Under the pieces are notes generated by a model. The model worked only from the letters and a program-made list of their open reading frames with translations, searched no databases and had not been told where the DNA came from. A program made the translations under genes and the position numbers. This document shows positions 24,214-32,490 of a stretch of 64,000 nt of DNA, one piece after another. Source of the stretch: Natrinema sp. DC36 (GTDB lineage: Archaea > Halobacteriota > Halobacteria > Halobacteriales > Natrialbaceae); contig NZ_CP084472.1 in NCBI RefSeq assembly GCF_020405225.1, positions 62,001-126,000 on the forward strand. The letters run 5' to 3'. Within the stretch, counting starts at the first letter, position 1. Each line of letters opens with the position of its first letter.

Positions 24214-25074
24214 ATGACGATCGGCGTAATCGGCGGCAGCGGTATCTACGACGCACTGCCACTCGAGAACACTCGCAAAACGGAGATTTCGACACCGTAC
24301 GGCGAGCCAAGCGAGGCGGTCACCCGCGGCGAACTCGCCGGGCGAGACGTCGCGTTCCTCCCGCGTCACGGCGAGAACCATCAGCATCCGCCGACCGACG
24401 CGGCCTACCGGGCGAACATCTACGCGCTCAAATCGGTCGGCGTCGACCGAGTCATCGCCACGAACGCCGTCGGCAGCCTGCGAGAGGAGCTGCCGCCGCG
24501 GACGCTGGTCATTCCCGACCAGATTTTCGACCGAACCAAACACCGCACGCCGACTTTCTTCGGCGACGGCATGGTCGTCCACATGGGCTTCGCCGATCCC
24601 TACTGTCCGGAAATGGTCTCTCATCTCGCGGAATCGGCACGGGAAGCGACCGACGACGGAACGAAAACCCAGGAAGACGGCACGTACGTCTGCATCGAAG
24701 GGCCACAGTACTCCACCCGGGCCGAAAGCGAGTTCTACCGCGACCAGGGCTGGGACATCGTCGGTATGACCGCCATCCCGGAGGCCAAACTCGCCCGCGA
24801 GGCAGAGCTGAGCTACGCCACCGTCGCCGGCGTCACCGATTACGACGTCTGGAAGCAAGACAGCGAGGTCACCCTCGAGGAGGTCCTCGAGAACGCCGCG
24901 GCCAATCAGGACGCGATCAACGCGGTCGTCGAACGCGCCATCCGAACGATGCCCGAGGACTTCGAGAGCGAGGCCTGGAGCGCGCTCGAGGGGACGATCA
25001 ACACGCCACAGGAGGCGATCCCCGAAGAGACGCTCGAGCGCGTCGATCTGCTGGCCGGCGACTACCTCGAGTGA
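24214..25074 (+). CDS. mtnP: S-methyl-5'-thioadenosine phosphorylase
   Basis: 286 residues starting MTIGVIGGSGIYDALPLENT. Splits methylthioadenosine with phosphate into adenine and methylthioribose-1-phosphate, feeding methionine salvage. Motifs: GGSGIY phosphate loop, LPRHGENHQHPP, TNAVGSL, EGPQYSTRAESEFYR, VGMTAIPEAKLAREAELSYA and VTDYD. The aspartates of the TDYD motif point to a 6-aminopurine (adenine) preference over a guanine/hypoxanthine type. A TATA-like GTTTACGG lies about 28 nt upstream. It ends 2 bases before the stop of the convergent gene. Confidence 0.9.
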   Translation: MTIGVIGGSGIYDALPLENTRKTEISTPYGEPSEAVTRGELAGRDVAFLPRHGENHQHPPTDAAYRANIYALKSVGVDRVIATNAVGSLREELPPRTLVIPDQIFDRTKHRTPTFFGDGMVVHMGFADPYCPEMVSHLAESAREATDDGTKTQEDGTYVCIEGPQYSTRAESEFYRDQGWDIVGMTAIPEAKLAREAELSYATVAGVTDYDVWKQDSEVTLEEVLENAAANQDAINAVVERAIRTMPEDFESEAWSALEGTINTPQEAIPEETLERVDLLAGDYLE

Positions 25075-25076
25075 GT

Positions 25077-25730
25077 CTAGTCGAACGCGCGCCTGAGCTC
25101 CAGCGCGGTCGTCTCGTCGCTTCGGTCGATACGCCGGGCCCGCTCGAGGCGCGGCGGTTCGCCGTCCGATCGCATCTCGCCGCCTGACGGCGATCCCGTT
25201 GCCCGTTCTCGTTCCCGTTCCTGTTTCACATCTCGACTTCGGTCCGGTTCCCGCGCCGTCGATTGTGTCGGCGTCGGATCCGGCACCGCGGTGCGCTCGT
25301 CCATGGGACGCGAGTCGACGGCGTCCCCGAGCGCCACGCAGTCGCCACAGAAGTCGTTGCTCCCCCACTCGAGGGTGTGAAGTGGCACGCCGAGGACGAC
25401 GATCTGTCTGGCGTAGCGGCGGTGCGTGCCGGATTCGGCCAACACGCTGCAGCGGACGCACTGTCGCCGACCGGTGTCGAACGGCTCCTCCTCGAACCGG
25501 TACTCGATCCCGAACGTGTGGGCCGGATACAGCGGGAGGCGGCTCACGAGGAGGAGACCGACGAGGATCACCAGGAAGCTCACGGCAGAGATCCACATCG
25601 CGACCGTCGGCTCGAACCGGTACAGCGGCCCGACCATGGCCCCCGCGAGGAGGGCGATTGGCAGCAGCTTCCGAACCAGCGCGAACGTCTCGACGCGAGC
25701 GCGAAAGAGGACATCGTCCGGCCTCGTCAT
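25077..25730 (-). CDS. membrane protein with zinc-ribbon-like cysteines
   Basis: 217 residues. Two membrane helices near the N-terminus (about 22-40 and 44-66) are followed by a soluble part with CVRC (about residue 90) and FCGDC (about 129), a pair of knuckles that can bind zinc. A hinge and a very charged, repetitive C-terminal tail (EPDRSRDVKQERERERATG) close it. Haloarchaeal proteins with this layout have only DUF labels. The function is unknown. It shares its 3' end with mtnP; the gap to the toxin-like gene upstream is about 110 bases. Confidence 0.7.
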   Translation of the reverse strand: MTRPDDVLFRARVETFALVRKLLPIALLAGAMVGPLYRFEPTVAMWISAVSFLVILVGLLLVSRLPLYPAHTFGIEYRFEEEPFDTGRRQCVRCSVLAESGTHRRYARQIVVLGVPLHTLEWGSNDFCGDCVALGDAVDSRPMDERTAVPDPTPTQSTAREPDRSRDVKQERERERATGSPSGGEMRSDGEPPRLERARRIDRSDETTALELRRAFD

Positions 25731-25837
25731 CGACTCGAGGTTTCGCCGGTGCGGGCTAAACGCTTGTGGGCGTTCGAGGAGGTCGGATCGGGAGCCAGTA
25801 CGACTGTCGGTCGATTCACGAACTGACGCTCATTCAC

Positions 25838-26287
25838 TCACTCGAGCCAGAAGCTTCGTTGCCGGTCTTCGATTTCTGCGAGTACCATCGAGAGGATATC
25901 ACGCCAATCTGGCGGGTGTGGCGAGTCGGTCCCCGGTGTCGGTGCGTCGGGACCGGGATGTACGTGATCACGTGCGTTGTGGTCAGACGGATGCCGATCC
26001 CACCGATGATCGAACGTCCCCCCGTCATGCGTTTCGTGGTAATGAAGCGAACAGTCGCCGTTCTCGAACCACACGATCTCCAGGCGGGCCGTGCGAACGC
26101 TGCGCGGGTAGAAACTGGAATCGTATACGCACACCACCCGATCCGGTGCGAACGACGGCTGCTCGTCGATCTGATCGAATCGGTCGTCAGTAGACAACCG
26201 TTCCGTAATGACCTCGAGCCGGTCGAAATCGACCGGTGCTCCGCTGATGTCTTCAGGTGTTCCTGTCCCGTCGTCTCGGTCGGTCAT
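25838..26287 (-). CDS. TumE-like putative toxin (DUF6516-like)
   Basis: 149 residues. The central segment ARLEIVWFENGDCSLHYHET and the block TFDHRWDRHPSDHNARDHVH, with spaced histidines, then DWRDILSMVLAEIEDRQR, match the layout of TumE/DUF6516 proteins, toxins of a type II toxin-antitoxin family. The start codon overlaps the last 4 bases of the HTH gene, the usual antitoxin-first order with coupling. No ribonuclease residue set is established by eye. The N-terminal ~45 residues are acidic and lie outside the core. Toxicity is inferred from the family and gene order. Confidence 0.55.
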   Translation of the reverse strand: MTDRDDGTGTPEDISGAPVDFDRLEVITERLSTDDRFDQIDEQPSFAPDRVVCVYDSSFYPRSVRTARLEIVWFENGDCSLHYHETHDGGTFDHRWDRHPSDHNARDHVHPGPDAPTPGTDSPHPPDWRDILSMVLAEIEDRQRSFWLE

Positions 26288-26859
26288 ACGGCGGTTCGCT
26301 GCGCTGTCGAATCGCCCGAATCAGTCCGCAACGCCCGTTCGAGGAGGCTGATCCGACGACGAGTCGTCTTCCAGGCGGAAACGTCTTCCCAGACCTCCTC
26401 GACCGAGCGCCCGGTCTCCGAGGCGCGAGCGACGATCGAAACCGCGTTCGGGGAGCCAGCCTCGAATACTTCACTGTACTCCTCGTCGCGCTCCGTCTCC
26501 GCGGTCAGGTAGTCGAGGAGTTCATCGGTCGTGTGTCGGTCCCGGAGTCGCTGGACGCGACGCCAGTTCAGGTACTCCTGATTCCGCTTATACGTCGCCG
26601 GCGACTCGGTGACCCGTGTGACGATCCCCATCCGGTTGAACCACTCCAAGTACTCCCGTGCCGCGTCTACCCCGTGACCGGCGTACTCGGCGACATCACC
26701 GACCGTCGCTGGACTATCCAGTCCGAGAACCGCATCGAAGAAGTCGTCGCGCGTGCGATCACCGTGAACGACTTCCGCAGGCGGCGTCAGCGACTCGAAC
26801 TCCGGCGATTCTGCGCGTTCCTCAGCACTCGCCGTCAGTTCCGAGTTCGGTTCGTCCAT
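26284..26859 (-). CDS. HTH-type putative antitoxin (DUF7342-like)
   Basis: 191 residues. Residues ~50-115 form a winged helix: LDSPATVGDVAEYAGHGVDA, REYLEWFNRMGIVTRVTESP. The C-terminal third is helical (SVEEVWEDVSAWKTTRRRIS). Relatives are found next to TumE-like genes in haloarchaea. The start MDEPNSELTASAEER is selected because GATTTATTC lies 28 nt upstream. It overlaps the toxin gene by 4 bases, so the pair is one operon. It probably binds its own promoter; the AT-rich upstream DNA is the likely operator, though no palindrome was proven. Confidence 0.65.
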   Translation of the reverse strand: MDEPNSELTASAEERAESPEFESLTPPAEVVHGDRTRDDFFDAVLGLDSPATVGDVAEYAGHGVDAAREYLEWFNRMGIVTRVTESPATYKRNQEYLNWRRVQRLRDRHTTDELLDYLTAETERDEEYSEVFEAGSPNAVSIVARASETGRSVEEVWEDVSAWKTTRRRISLLERALRTDSGDSTAQRTAV

Positions 26860-26882
26860 AGCTAATACGTCGAGCCGAAGCG

Positions 26883-26891
26883 GAATAAATC
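26883..26891 (-). promoter_or_regulatory. TATA box of the TumE-like toxin/antitoxin operon
   Basis: Minus-strand GATTTATTC is centred 28 nt before the antitoxin ATG, giving a leaderless operon mRNA. Confidence 0.55.
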
Positions 26892-27201
26892 TTTTCTCGA
26901 CGGAATATCCCTCGACCTTCACGGTCGGTGAACGGACGCACGGTATCATCATACCTGCGGAACAGCCGATCGGTTCCGACGGTCGCTCGTGGACGGCGCG
27001 CTCGTGATTCAGCTAAACTGGTATCGCCTGCACGAACGGCGTCTGCAGACGCGACGACCGTATCGGACCGTTCCCGACTATCCCAGTCCCCGATCATCGT
27101 CCCGATTCATCGAGCGGACGGTTGAGCGGCCGGTGGACGTGGCGCTGTGACAGCCGTCACGTAGCGCCACTCGAGCCGAACAACGAACCGGTTCAGAACA
27201 C
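26892..27201. other. intergenic region between scpA and the toxin operon
   Basis: About 310 bases. The frames present are Arg/Ser-rich and look non-coding. It separates two minus-strand units, so it should hold the terminator of the smc-scpA operon and the upstream DNA of the toxin operon. No strong hairpin or repeat was seen. Confidence 0.4.
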
Positions 27202-28227
27202 TCAGTCGGCGATCGCTTCGCTCGGCTCCGCCTCCACTGTAGCCTCCTTGACCCAGAGGTCGCCGAACAGTTCGTCCTGCTCGAGCGTGACCCGGCCCCG
27301 ATGGGCCAGAAAGAGCAGGGCGAGGTAGGTCATCACGCGCGTGCCGCCAATCTCGTCGATCTCGGTGTACAGCACCTCATCGCGGCCTTGCTCGTAGTGC
27401 TTTTCGAGTTCCGTCTCGACGTCGTCGATGACAGCCTCGATGTCCTCCTCGTGAGTCGTGTGGGTCACGTCGTCGCTGGTCGGCTCGTCGTCGACCCGGA
27501 AGTCGTCGCCGGAGTGGTAGTTCAGCTCCTGCACGCCGCGGTCGTACCCCTTCGGAGAGTCGCTCGTATCGTAACTTCGCGACTCCTTCCACCAGGTGTC
27601 GCGCTCGGCGGTCCGAAGCTCGCGGACCAGTTCGTCCAGCGTTTCCGGCTTCCCGCGGGCGTGCTTGCGCTCGAGGCGGCGTTCCATTTCTTCCTCGAGG
27701 TTCTCCACGGGGTCGAATCCCGGCGGGTACTCCCGGCCGTCGTCGTCCTCCGGATCCATCGGCCCGTCATCGGCGAAGGGCGCTTCCCACGGCGGGAGCT
27801 CCTCCTCGTCGGGCTCGTCGGTGGCGAACAGTTCGTCGCTTTTCATCCGCAGGAGGACGCTCGCGTAGAACAGCGCCCGGCCGGAGGTTCGCAGGTCGAC
27901 CTCGTCGATCGCCTCGAGGAACTTGTCGGTGACCGCGACGATGTCGATATCCCAGGGGTCGATTTCGCCGTCCTTCGCGAGCTGGACGAGCAGTTCGACG
28001 GGCTCGACCGTCTCCTCGTCTTCGTCGTCTTCGGCCGTCTCCGTGGCCGTTTCGACGTCCGCAAACTCGAGGACGGAACCGTCGGACCCGGCCGGCGGGC
28101 TCTCGGCGTCGGAATCACCGTCCGTCCTCGAGTCCGCGTCCCCGGGGCGCTCGCGGTCCTCGTGGCCCGCGATGTCGAGGGGAATCTCGTCCCCTCCATC
28201 AGTATACAATTCGTCGTGATTAGTCAC
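27202..28227 (-). CDS. scpA: segregation/condensation protein A
   Basis: 341 residues. Kleisin subunit that bridges the SMC heads for chromosome compaction. The N-terminal part is a long acidic, haloarchaeal-specific tail (about residues 1-75) followed by the kleisin N-domain with VELLVQLAKDGEIDPWDIDI and FLEAIDEVDLRTSGRALFYA, typical of ScpA. The C-terminal wHTH is seen in EVLYTEIDEIGGTRVMTYLA and LFLAHRGRVTLEQDELFGDL. The start overlaps the end of smc by 8 bases. No scpB gene is visible in the window. Confidence 0.9.
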   Translation of the reverse strand: MTNHDELYTDGGDEIPLDIAGHEDRERPGDADSRTDGDSDAESPPAGSDGSVLEFADVETATETAEDDEDEETVEPVELLVQLAKDGEIDPWDIDIVAVTDKFLEAIDEVDLRTSGRALFYASVLLRMKSDELFATDEPDEEELPPWEAPFADDGPMDPEDDDGREYPPGFDPVENLEEEMERRLERKHARGKPETLDELVRELRTAERDTWWKESRSYDTSDSPKGYDRGVQELNYHSGDDFRVDDEPTSDDVTHTTHEEDIEAVIDDVETELEKHYEQGRDEVLYTEIDEIGGTRVMTYLALLFLAHRGRVTLEQDELFGDLWVKEATVEAEPSEAIAD

Positions 28228-31200
28228 TGACCGGCACCTCCTCCCCGCTCCCGTCGCCGCCGTCGCTCAGATCGATCCCGGTCACCGCGCTCACGTTATC
28301 CTGTTGCATCGTCACGCCGATCGCCCGCTCGGAGCGATCGAGCATCGCCGACCGGTGAGAGACGACGACGAACTGCGCCTTCTCGGAGAGTTCGTCGACC
28401 ATCTCGCCGATCCGATCGGCGTTGACGGCGTCGAGGAAGGCGTCGACCTCGTCGAGCGCGTAGAACGGAGCCGGGTTGTGTCGCTGGATCGCGAAGATAA
28501 AGGCGAGTGCGGTCAGCGACTTCTCGCCGCCGGACATCGCGTCCAGGCGCTGAATCGGCTTGTCGCCCGGCTGTGCCTTCATCGTCAGCCCGCCGTCGAA
28601 CGGATCCGCCTCGTTCTCGAGGTGCAGCGTCCCCGTCCCCTCCGAAAGCTTCTCGAATATTTCGGTGAAGTGTGCGGCGATCGCGTCGTAGGCGTCCATG
28701 AACGTCTGTTTCTTCTGGGTCTCGTACTGCTCGATCCGCTCGCGGATCCCGTCGGCCTCTTCGACCAGCGTTTCCCTGCCCTCCTCGAGCGTCTCGAGAT
28801 CGCTCTTGACCTCGTCGTACTCGTCGATCGCGAGCATGTTCACCGGCTCCATCGCCTCCATATCCGCCTGCAGGTACTCGATCATCTCGAGGACGGTGTC
28901 GTGGTCCGGCACGTTCTCGGGGTCGTAGTCGCCGACCTCCGATTCGAGGGACTCGATCTCCCACTCGAGGCTGCTCGCGCGCTCGCCGGCGTCCTCGAGT
29001 TTGCTTTCGACGGCGTTGACCCGATCCTGCTGTTTGTCGCGGTCCGTCCGAGCCTCGGACAACTCCTCCTTGAGGTCGCTGCGCTCGGCTTTCAGTTCCG
29101 TGAGCTCTTCTTCGAGTTCCGCGACGGCCTCGTGTTTCGCCTCGAGCGTCTCGCGTTTCCCGTCGATTTCCGTCTCGTACTCGTCGATCCTGTCTTCGTG
29201 CTCGGCCGTCCGATTTTGCGCGGCCTCGATGTCGTCGTGGAGGTCCTCGATGGCGTCCTCGGCGTACTCCTTCTCGAGGCTCAGCTCGTTGAGTTCGTTG
29301 TCGAGCTCCTGCGTCCGGTCCTCGCGCTCGTCGATCTCGGCCTCGAGCGTCTCGATCTGGTCGGTCAGCTCGGGGATCTTCGAGTCCGCGAGCTCGCGCT
29401 CGAGATCGGCGATGTCCGCCTCGAGTTCCTCGACCGTCGCCGTCTTCGCGTCGATCTCCTCGGAGATCTCGTTCATCCGCTCGTCGACCGATTCGCGCTC
29501 CTCGCGAAGCTCCTCGAGGTCCGACTCGAGATCCTCGATCTCGGCCTCGATCTCCTCGCGTTTCTCGTCGAGCCCCTCGAGTTCGGACTCGATCGACCGA
29601 ACCTCGTCGGCCGCGTCGCTCTTGCGGTCGCGAGCGTCGTCGAGTCGCTCCTCGACGCCGCGGGCGTCCTCGCGGAGCGACTGCCGTTCCTCCTGCAGTT
29701 CCGTGATCTGTTTCGCGACGCGCTCGAGTTGGCCCTCGCCGCCGCCGGTAAAAGAGTAGCGCGAGCCGCCGCCGGAGCCGCCGGTCATCGCGCCGCTCTT
29801 CTCGACTAAGTCGCCGTCGAGCGTAACCATCCGATAGTCGCCCATGTACGAGCGGGCGGTCTCGATGTCCTCGACGACCAGCGTGTCACCGAGGACGTAG
29901 GAGAAGACTCCGGCGTATTCGCTATCGAAGTCGACGAGATTGTACGCGAAGTCGACGATCCCCGGATCGCTCGGCGCGTTGGGGAGCCGACGCTGGCTCA
30001 TGTCCGTCAGCGGCAGGAAGGTCGCTCTCCCCGCGTTTCGGGACTTGAGGTGCTCGATACACTGCTGACCGATGACGTCGTCGTCGACGATCACGTTCGC
30101 CAGCCGACCGCCGGCCGCGGTCTCGCAGGCGACCGCGTACTCGCCGGGAACGGTCCCCAGCTGGGCGACAGCGCCGTGAACGCCGTCGATCCCCGAGTTG
30201 AGGATCGTCGTCACCGCGCGACCGAACGAGGAATCGCCGCTCTCGCCCGCGTTGGCCTCGAGTTCGGCGTATTCCTGTTGTTTCGCCTGGATCTCGTCGT
30301 CGAGATCGTCGATATCGGACTGCAGCCGTCGCTTCTCGCTTTTCAGGTCGTCGACGACCTCCGCGATGTTCGCGCGGTTCCGCTTTGCCTTCTCGAGTTC
30401 CCGCTCGAGGTCGCCGCGCTGGCTCTCGAGTTCGGGGAGCTCCTCGCGTCTCTCCTCGATCGTCGCTTCTTTCTCGCTGATCGCGTTCGAGCGGCGGCGG
30501 GCTTCGTCGAGTAGGCGATCCTGTTCGCGCTGGAGGTCGTTCCGCTCCGTCTTCGCGTCCTCTAGCTGCTCTTTACGCTCGGCCAGATCGGTCTTGAGTT
30601 CGTCGAACTCGGTGTCGACGGCGTCGATTTCGGCCTCGAGTTCGTCGCGCTCGTTCTCGCGTTCCTGAATCTCGGATTTGATCGAGGCCTTCTCGAGTTT
30701 GTGCTCGCGCATCTCGTCCGTGAGGTCGTCGATCGTCTCCTGCTTGCGATCGATCTGGACGAACGCCTCGCGGCGCTTGGATTCGGCCTCCTCGATCGCC
30801 TCCTCGCTGGCCTCGATCTTGTCCTCGAGCCGCGAGATGTCGCCTTTGATCTCCTCGATCTCGCTTTTGATCCTGAGCTGTTCGTCCTCGCCCTTGCGTT
30901 CGATGTCCGCGTTCAGGTCCTCGAGGTCTTCCTGGAGGCGGATGACCGTCCCCTCGCGCTCGTCGAGTTCGCGCTGGAGCTCTCGGAGTTCGTCCTCGAG
31001 GTCGTCGACCTCGCGCTCGACCGACGCGAGTTCGGCGCGTTTCTCCTCGAGTTCGCTGGCTTTCTTGTAGCCCTCGTACTCCTCCTTTTCGCGGCGGAGC
31101 CGGCGGTAGCGCATGGCCTCCCGGCGTTCGTCCGCGAGCTGGTCGAGGCGGTCGCGTTTCTCCTCGATGCGGAGTTCGGCCTCGTCGATCCGTTCCTGGA

Positions 31201-31810
31201 CCGTCTCGAGTTCGCCGAAGGCGTCTTCTTTCTTGGCGTCGAACTCCGCGACGCCCGCGATTTCATCGATGATCTCCCGGCGGGCGTGGGGCGTCATGTT
31301 GATGATCTCGGTGACGTCGCCCTGCATGACGACGTTGTACCCCTCCGGCGTGATCCCGGCCTGTGCGAGCAGATCCTGAATGTCCGAGAGGTTGACCGAG
31401 CGGTCGTTGAGATAGTAGTAGGAGTAGTAGTTGTCCTCGGTCTCTTTCACTCGCCGTCGAATGCGAATTTCGTCGACGTCGCCGACATCGTCGCTGCCCG
31501 CGGCGTTGACGACCTGCGATCGATCGAGAGCGCCCTCGGAGTTGTCGAGGATGACCTCGACGGTGGCCTCGCGGGGACCGCTCGCGGTCTCCTCGCCCTC
31601 GTGACCGGGGTTGTAGATGAGATCCGTCAGCTTCTCGGCGCGAATCCCGCGGGTACGGGCCAATCCGAGCGCGAAGAGGACGGCGTCGATGATGTTCGAC
31701 TTCCCGGAGCCGTTCGGGCCCGTAACGACGGTGAAATCCTCGTAGAACGGGATCTTCGTCTTTCTACCGAAACTCTTGAAATTGTCGAGGACGATCGCTT
31801 TGATATACAT
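28220..31810 (-). CDS. smc: chromosome segregation ATPase SMC
   Basis: 1196 residues. Walker A GPNGSGKSNI starts at residue 31 after MYIKAIVLDNFKSFG. Long coiled coils (about 165-505 and 670-1020) flank a hinge (about 520-660, with GVHGAVAQLGTVPGEYAVAC and Gly-rich GAMTGGSGGGSRYSFTGGG at its end). The C-terminal head has the ABC signature LDAMSGGEKSLTALAF (about 1090) and the Walker B / D-loop ALDEVDAFLDAVN (about 1117). Length and order match a full archaeal SMC. The coiled-coil sequence has the expected E/K/R heptads. It is the second gene of a three-gene operon with a small coiled-coil gene and scpA. Confidence 0.95.
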   Translation of the reverse strand: MYIKAIVLDNFKSFGRKTKIPFYEDFTVVTGPNGSGKSNIIDAVLFALGLARTRGIRAEKLTDLIYNPGHEGEETASGPREATVEVILDNSEGALDRSQVVNAAGSDDVGDVDEIRIRRRVKETEDNYYSYYYLNDRSVNLSDIQDLLAQAGITPEGYNVVMQGDVTEIINMTPHARREIIDEIAGVAEFDAKKEDAFGELETVQERIDEAELRIEEKRDRLDQLADERREAMRYRRLRREKEEYEGYKKASELEEKRAELASVEREVDDLEDELRELQRELDEREGTVIRLQEDLEDLNADIERKGEDEQLRIKSEIEEIKGDISRLEDKIEASEEAIEEAESKRREAFVQIDRKQETIDDLTDEMREHKLEKASIKSEIQERENERDELEAEIDAVDTEFDELKTDLAERKEQLEDAKTERNDLQREQDRLLDEARRRSNAISEKEATIEERREELPELESQRGDLERELEKAKRNRANIAEVVDDLKSEKRRLQSDIDDLDDEIQAKQQEYAELEANAGESGDSSFGRAVTTILNSGIDGVHGAVAQLGTVPGEYAVACETAAGGRLANVIVDDDVIGQQCIEHLKSRNAGRATFLPLTDMSQRRLPNAPSDPGIVDFAYNLVDFDSEYAGVFSYVLGDTLVVEDIETARSYMGDYRMVTLDGDLVEKSGAMTGGSGGGSRYSFTGGGEGQLERVAKQITELQEERQSLREDARGVEERLDDARDRKSDAADEVRSIESELEGLDEKREEIEAEIEDLESDLEELREERESVDERMNEISEEIDAKTATVEELEADIADLERELADSKIPELTDQIETLEAEIDEREDRTQELDNELNELSLEKEYAEDAIEDLHDDIEAAQNRTAEHEDRIDEYETEIDGKRETLEAKHEAVAELEEELTELKAERSDLKEELSEARTDRDKQQDRVNAVESKLEDAGERASSLEWEIESLESEVGDYDPENVPDHDTVLEMIEYLQADMEAMEPVNMLAIDEYDEVKSDLETLEEGRETLVEEADGIRERIEQYETQKKQTFMDAYDAIAAHFTEIFEKLSEGTGTLHLENEADPFDGGLTMKAQPGDKPIQRLDAMSGGEKSLTALAFIFAIQRHNPAPFYALDEVDAFLDAVNADRIGEMVDELSEKAQFVVVSHRSAMLDRSERAIGVTMQQDNVSAVTGIDLSDGGDGSGEEVPVSD

Positions 31811-31901
31811 TCTCTTTGCGCGACCTCCATACCGTCAGTAGCTGCCGAAACGAGAGGTATCAATCCCTCCGCGGCATCCCCTTCCGTTGTGTCGGCCGCA
31901 G

Positions 31902-32213
31902 TTATGCGACGATAATGTCGTCGCTACCTGAGTCTTCCGTTTCGTCACCGGTCGCTTCATCCTCGACTTTCCCCTCAGCGTCCGCCGCCGCCTCGGCGAC
32001 CTCGTCGGGTTCGGCTTCGGGCGTTTCGTCCGCCGTCGCTTCAGTCTCCTCGCTGCGACGTTCGGGGACGCGCGTCGGCGTGTCGGCGTCCAGTTCGGCC
32101 TCAAGGACGCGAATCCGCTCTTTCGCCTCGATGAGTTCGTCCGTCAGGCCCTCTACCGTCGACTCGAGTTCCGCAACCGTCGATTCGAGCGTCTCGACGC
32201 GGTTGTTCGACAT
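31902..32213 (-). CDS. small coiled-coil protein upstream of smc (DUF7518-like)
   Basis: 103 residues, MSNNRVETLESTVAELESTV then EGLTDELIEAKERIRVLEAE, a perfect heptad coiled coil (residues ~3-50), followed by a very acidic Ala/Glu/Asp/Thr tail. Proteins of this kind recur immediately upstream of haloarchaeal smc genes. A role as a cofactor or regulator of SMC is suggested only by position. The start gives the coiled coil at once and is backed by CGTTTATG 28 nt upstream. The gap to the smc ATG is 91 bases. Confidence 0.75.
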   Translation of the reverse strand: MSNNRVETLESTVAELESTVEGLTDELIEAKERIRVLEAELDADTPTRVPERRSEETEATADETPEAEPDEVAEAAADAEGKVEDEATGDETEDSGSDDIIVA

Positions 32214-32237
32214 ATCAACTAGGGGTCCGTCCGGCCA

Positions 32238-32245
32238 CATAAACG
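32238..32245 (-). promoter_or_regulatory. TATA box of the smc operon
   Basis: Minus-strand CGTTTATG, centred 28 nt before the ATG of the small coiled-coil gene, probably drives the coiled-coil/smc/scpA operon. Confidence 0.55.
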
Positions 32246-32350
32246 TACGTCAGACGTGTATAAGTTATTTTATATTTCTCGGCCGTGCCGCGTTTGCACT
32301 GGCTGCAGATTCGGTACCGGCCGTCCGCTGAATGGGGTGACTGACTGGAG

Positions 32351-32436
32351 GACTGTGGTGGCCTGTATGTGGTCGGATGTGGAGACTGTAATGGCCTGTC
32401 TGAGGAGTAGAGGGACTGTGACGGCAACGGTGATGT
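32351..32436. repeat. degenerate direct repeats upstream of the smc operon
   Basis: GACTGTGGTGGCCTGTATGTGG (32351), GACTGTAATGGCCTGTCTGAGG (32384) and GACTGTGACGGCAACGGTGATG (32414) form three degenerate units, spaced 33 and 30 bases. The first two are about 80% alike. They lie between the smc operon promoter and the end of the histidine kinase gene. No coding frame is convincing here. Confidence 0.45.
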
Positions 32437-32490
32437 AGCGGCGGGAAGGGACGTGACGAATCGTGAGTGGAAACGAGACGATCGGTGGAC

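Noticed and set aside
28304-29809. Long open frame (501 codons) opposite smc
   Set aside because: The text is a leucine/valine mirror of the SMC coiled coil, with no independent start signal.
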